The position numbers and the translations under genes are program-made. From an uncultured Bacillaceae bacterium (GTDB taxonomy: Bacteria > Bacillota > Bacilli > Bacillales > Pradoshiaceae), in contig CAJGCH010000211.1 in assembly GCA_904501845.1 (NCBI GenBank), forward strand, positions 1-5,345: 5,345 nt of DNA. Reading direction: 5' to 3'. The notes under the pieces were generated by a model. It was not told where the DNA came from. It did not search any database and was given only the letters and a program-made list of their open reading frames with translations. Positions 4,992-5,345 of this stretch are shown one piece after another (position 1 is the stretch's first letter; each line of letters opens with the position of its first letter).

Positions 4992-5345
4992 TTATGAAAC
5001 GTTATTATATACCTTTGCGGCTTCGTGCATTTTTTCCACTTTTTCTTCTTTGCCTGTTTCTGCATTGATATAGATGCGATATGTGTCATTTCCTATCGTG
5101 CCCATAAACTCATAGCATAAAACGTCCTCATAAAGATCGTTAGTGAGCACCGTCAGCTTTTGATCCATGATTTTCACTTTAGGGTTGATTGATTTCCTTG
5201 CTTCTTCTTCACTAATTTTAGGCTTATCAATCGTCCGTTCCTTATGATTTTGCAAATAATCTTCTGCAACCAGACCAACTATGGAACCATCATCAAGGCC
5301 AACCTTGATTTTGATGGCTTCTTCATAGACCGGTACAGTATTTAA
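4992..5345 (-). CDS. ypeB: Spore germination protein YpeB, C-terminal part, partial at right edge
   Basis: The last 117 residues of YpeB, with the frame open to the window edge. YpeB is a spore membrane-associated protein needed for the cortex-lytic enzyme SleB to accumulate in the spore and act in germination; the two genes normally form an sleB-ypeB pair, and sleB should lie beyond the right edge. The segment shows the end of one PepSY-type unit (IKVGLDDGSIVGLVAEDYL) and a following one from SEEEARKSINPKVKI to TYRIYINAETGKEEKVEKM. The phrases LDDGSIVG, VLCYEF and DTYRIYINAETG are typical of the family. An internal TTG at 5255 could be mistaken for a start, but the conserved sequence continues upstream of it without a stop, so it is internal. 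About a quarter of the usual ~450 residues is visible. Confidence 0.95.
   Translation of the reverse strand, partial: LNTVPVYEEAIKIKVGLDDGSIVGLVAEDYLQNHKERTIDKPKISEEEARKSINPKVKIMDQKLTVLTNDLYEDVLCYEFMGTIGNDTYRIYINAETGKEEKVEKMHEAAKVYNNVS

Noticed and set aside
4992..5255. A separate 87-residue gene starting at TTG 5255
   Set aside because: The frame and the YpeB-like sequence continue unbroken to the window edge, so the TTG is an internal Leu codon.

Overview
The window looks like a piece of chromosome from a spore-forming, low-GC Gram-positive bacterium of the Bacillaceae. The evidence is the ypeB – ypfB – cmk – plsC – ypfD – yphA – der gene order, strong AGGAGG-type ribosome binding sites, and the presence of YpeB, a protein restricted to spore formers. 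I cannot name the genus. Every gene I can support lies on the minus strand, so transcription runs from high to low coordinates. Nothing suggests a mobile element, phage, CRISPR array, tRNA or rRNA.

Layout in transcription order. The window opens at 5345 inside the C-terminal part of ypeB (spore germination, partner of the cortex-lytic enzyme SleB), which ends at 4992 and is followed by a GC-rich hairpin. A gap of about 206 bp then holds short palindromes but no gene. In Bacillus subtilis, as I recall, ypfA (a PilZ-type c-di-GMP receptor) sits there. Next come the small membrane protein YpfB (4785-4582), whose terminator stem begins inside its last codons, and a likely extended -10 promoter. 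This promoter would drive cmk (CMP/dCMP kinase, 4480-3800) and plsC (a 1-acyl-glycerol-3-phosphate acyltransferase, 3803-3222), which overlap by 4 bp (ATGA). A 145-bp AT-rich leader with a 9-bp inverted repeat precedes ypfD (four S1 RNA-binding domains, 3076-1937). A good terminator follows, then yphA (multi-pass membrane protein, 1790-1170), another good terminator, a candidate promoter, and the first 291 codons of der (tandem GTPase for ribosome assembly, 873-1), which runs off the left edge.

How the genes relate: cmk (nucleotide supply), plsC (phosphatidic acid synthesis), ypfD (RNA binding) and der (50S maturation) are growth genes, while ypeB and probably yphA serve spores. Terminators split the run into about five transcription units: ypeB, ypfB, cmk-plsC (possibly reading into ypfD), yphA, and der. 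The only terminator-free junction is plsC to ypfD.

This is a conserved core region. I found no convincing new system. The points worth a second look are local: the missing ypfA and fni relative to B. subtilis, the terminator that overlaps coding sequence, and several inverted repeats just upstream of ypfD, ypfB, yphA and der.
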